NCBI RefSeq assembly: GCF_002999335.1
Contig: NW_020312535.1
Coordinates: 1 to 64,000 of the forward strand
Length of the DNA: 64,000 nucleotides
Origin: Cyclospora cayetanensis
Taxonomy: Eukaryota; Apicomplexa; Conoidasida; Eucoccidiorida; Eimeriidae
Reading direction: 5' to 3'
The notes under the pieces were generated by a model. That model was not told where the DNA came from, did not search any database, and saw only the letters and a list, made by a program, of their open reading frames with translations. The translations under genes were made by a program, and so were the position numbers. How positions within the stretch are numbered: the first letter of the stretch is position 1; the number at the start of each line of letters is the position of its first letter. Of the stretch, positions 63,571-64,000 are shown piece after piece.

Positions 63571-64000
63571 CATGCAAAGTGAGGAGTCAATTTGAGAGTC
63601 CTCGTTGTTCGCGGTAGATTCAGCATCAAGCCCACAGTTCCCAATTTTCCAAGCATGACATCTTTTTAGCATATTAGAGGAGAGCATCCATGTTACAAAG
63701 CTACACATAGTTGATGAGATTAAATTTACACGGTCTCCTCTCCTGAAGCGAGCCCTTTCGTCCTTGACATCGCAGCAGCTAATACTTTAACGACGCAAGT
63801 GGCACAGAAGCACTTTTGCAGACACAAGCCGCAGGAAAATGAAATTTCTGAAGGCTAGCTGGCTTCGGTGCCTACCAGCTTCACGCGTACGATTGACAGA
63901 GCCAGGCTCAAGGGGCGCCTCGTTCTAAGTATGCACAGTTCTGCAGGAAATCATCAAACATCCGTCTACAAACTTCAGCATCCTCCCCTCCAAACTGTAG

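Overview
This window looks like nuclear DNA from a coccidian apicomplexan, most likely an Eimeria-type genome (inference). The genes are split by many small GT-AG introns. Coding and non-coding DNA is crowded with CAG/CTG triplet runs giving Gln, Ala, Ser and Leu tracts. There is abundant low-complexity DNA, and gene-dense GC-rich stretches alternate with long AT-richer stretches that hold almost nothing. There are no operons, ribosome-binding sites or other bacterial features. All gene models were assembled by eye from family similarity, reading-frame continuity and splice phase.

Left part (1-9.3 kb, GC-rich, repeat-rich): a CT microsatellite, a doubtful minus-strand membrane-protein gene (about 0.26-2.2 kb), a 15-bp minisatellite, then a minus-strand gene (9218 to 3333) whose exons join into a phosphatidylinositol transfer domain followed by a PH domain. 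Its introns hold most of the microsatellites.

Middle part (14-33 kb): alanine aminotransferase (+, 8 exons, complete), mitochondrial FAD-dependent glycerol-3-phosphate dehydrogenase (+, 12 exons, complete) and, converging on it, an ABCB-type half-transporter (-, at least 11 exons, last exon not resolved). The two enzymes suggest mitochondrial/cytosolic carbon and redox metabolism. The transporter resembles mitochondrial ABCB proteins.

Right part (33-64 kb, AT-richer, gene-poor): an HCA59/C9orf78/Tls1-family splicing-associated protein (+, 6 exons), a very long single-exon syntaxin-like protein with a glycine-zipper membrane hairpin (-), and a single-pass coiled-coil protein of unknown role (-). 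Decayed Ty3/gypsy-like retrotransposon sequence lies between and after them: a minus-strand protease/RT relic near 48-51 kb, and a plus-strand element from about 59 to 63.6 kb with recognisable zinc-knuckle, RT, RNase H and integrase remains.

The most notable items are the PITP-PH fusion, the syntaxin-17-like membrane anchor on an 838-residue protein, and the retroelement graveyard that fills the gene-poor segment.
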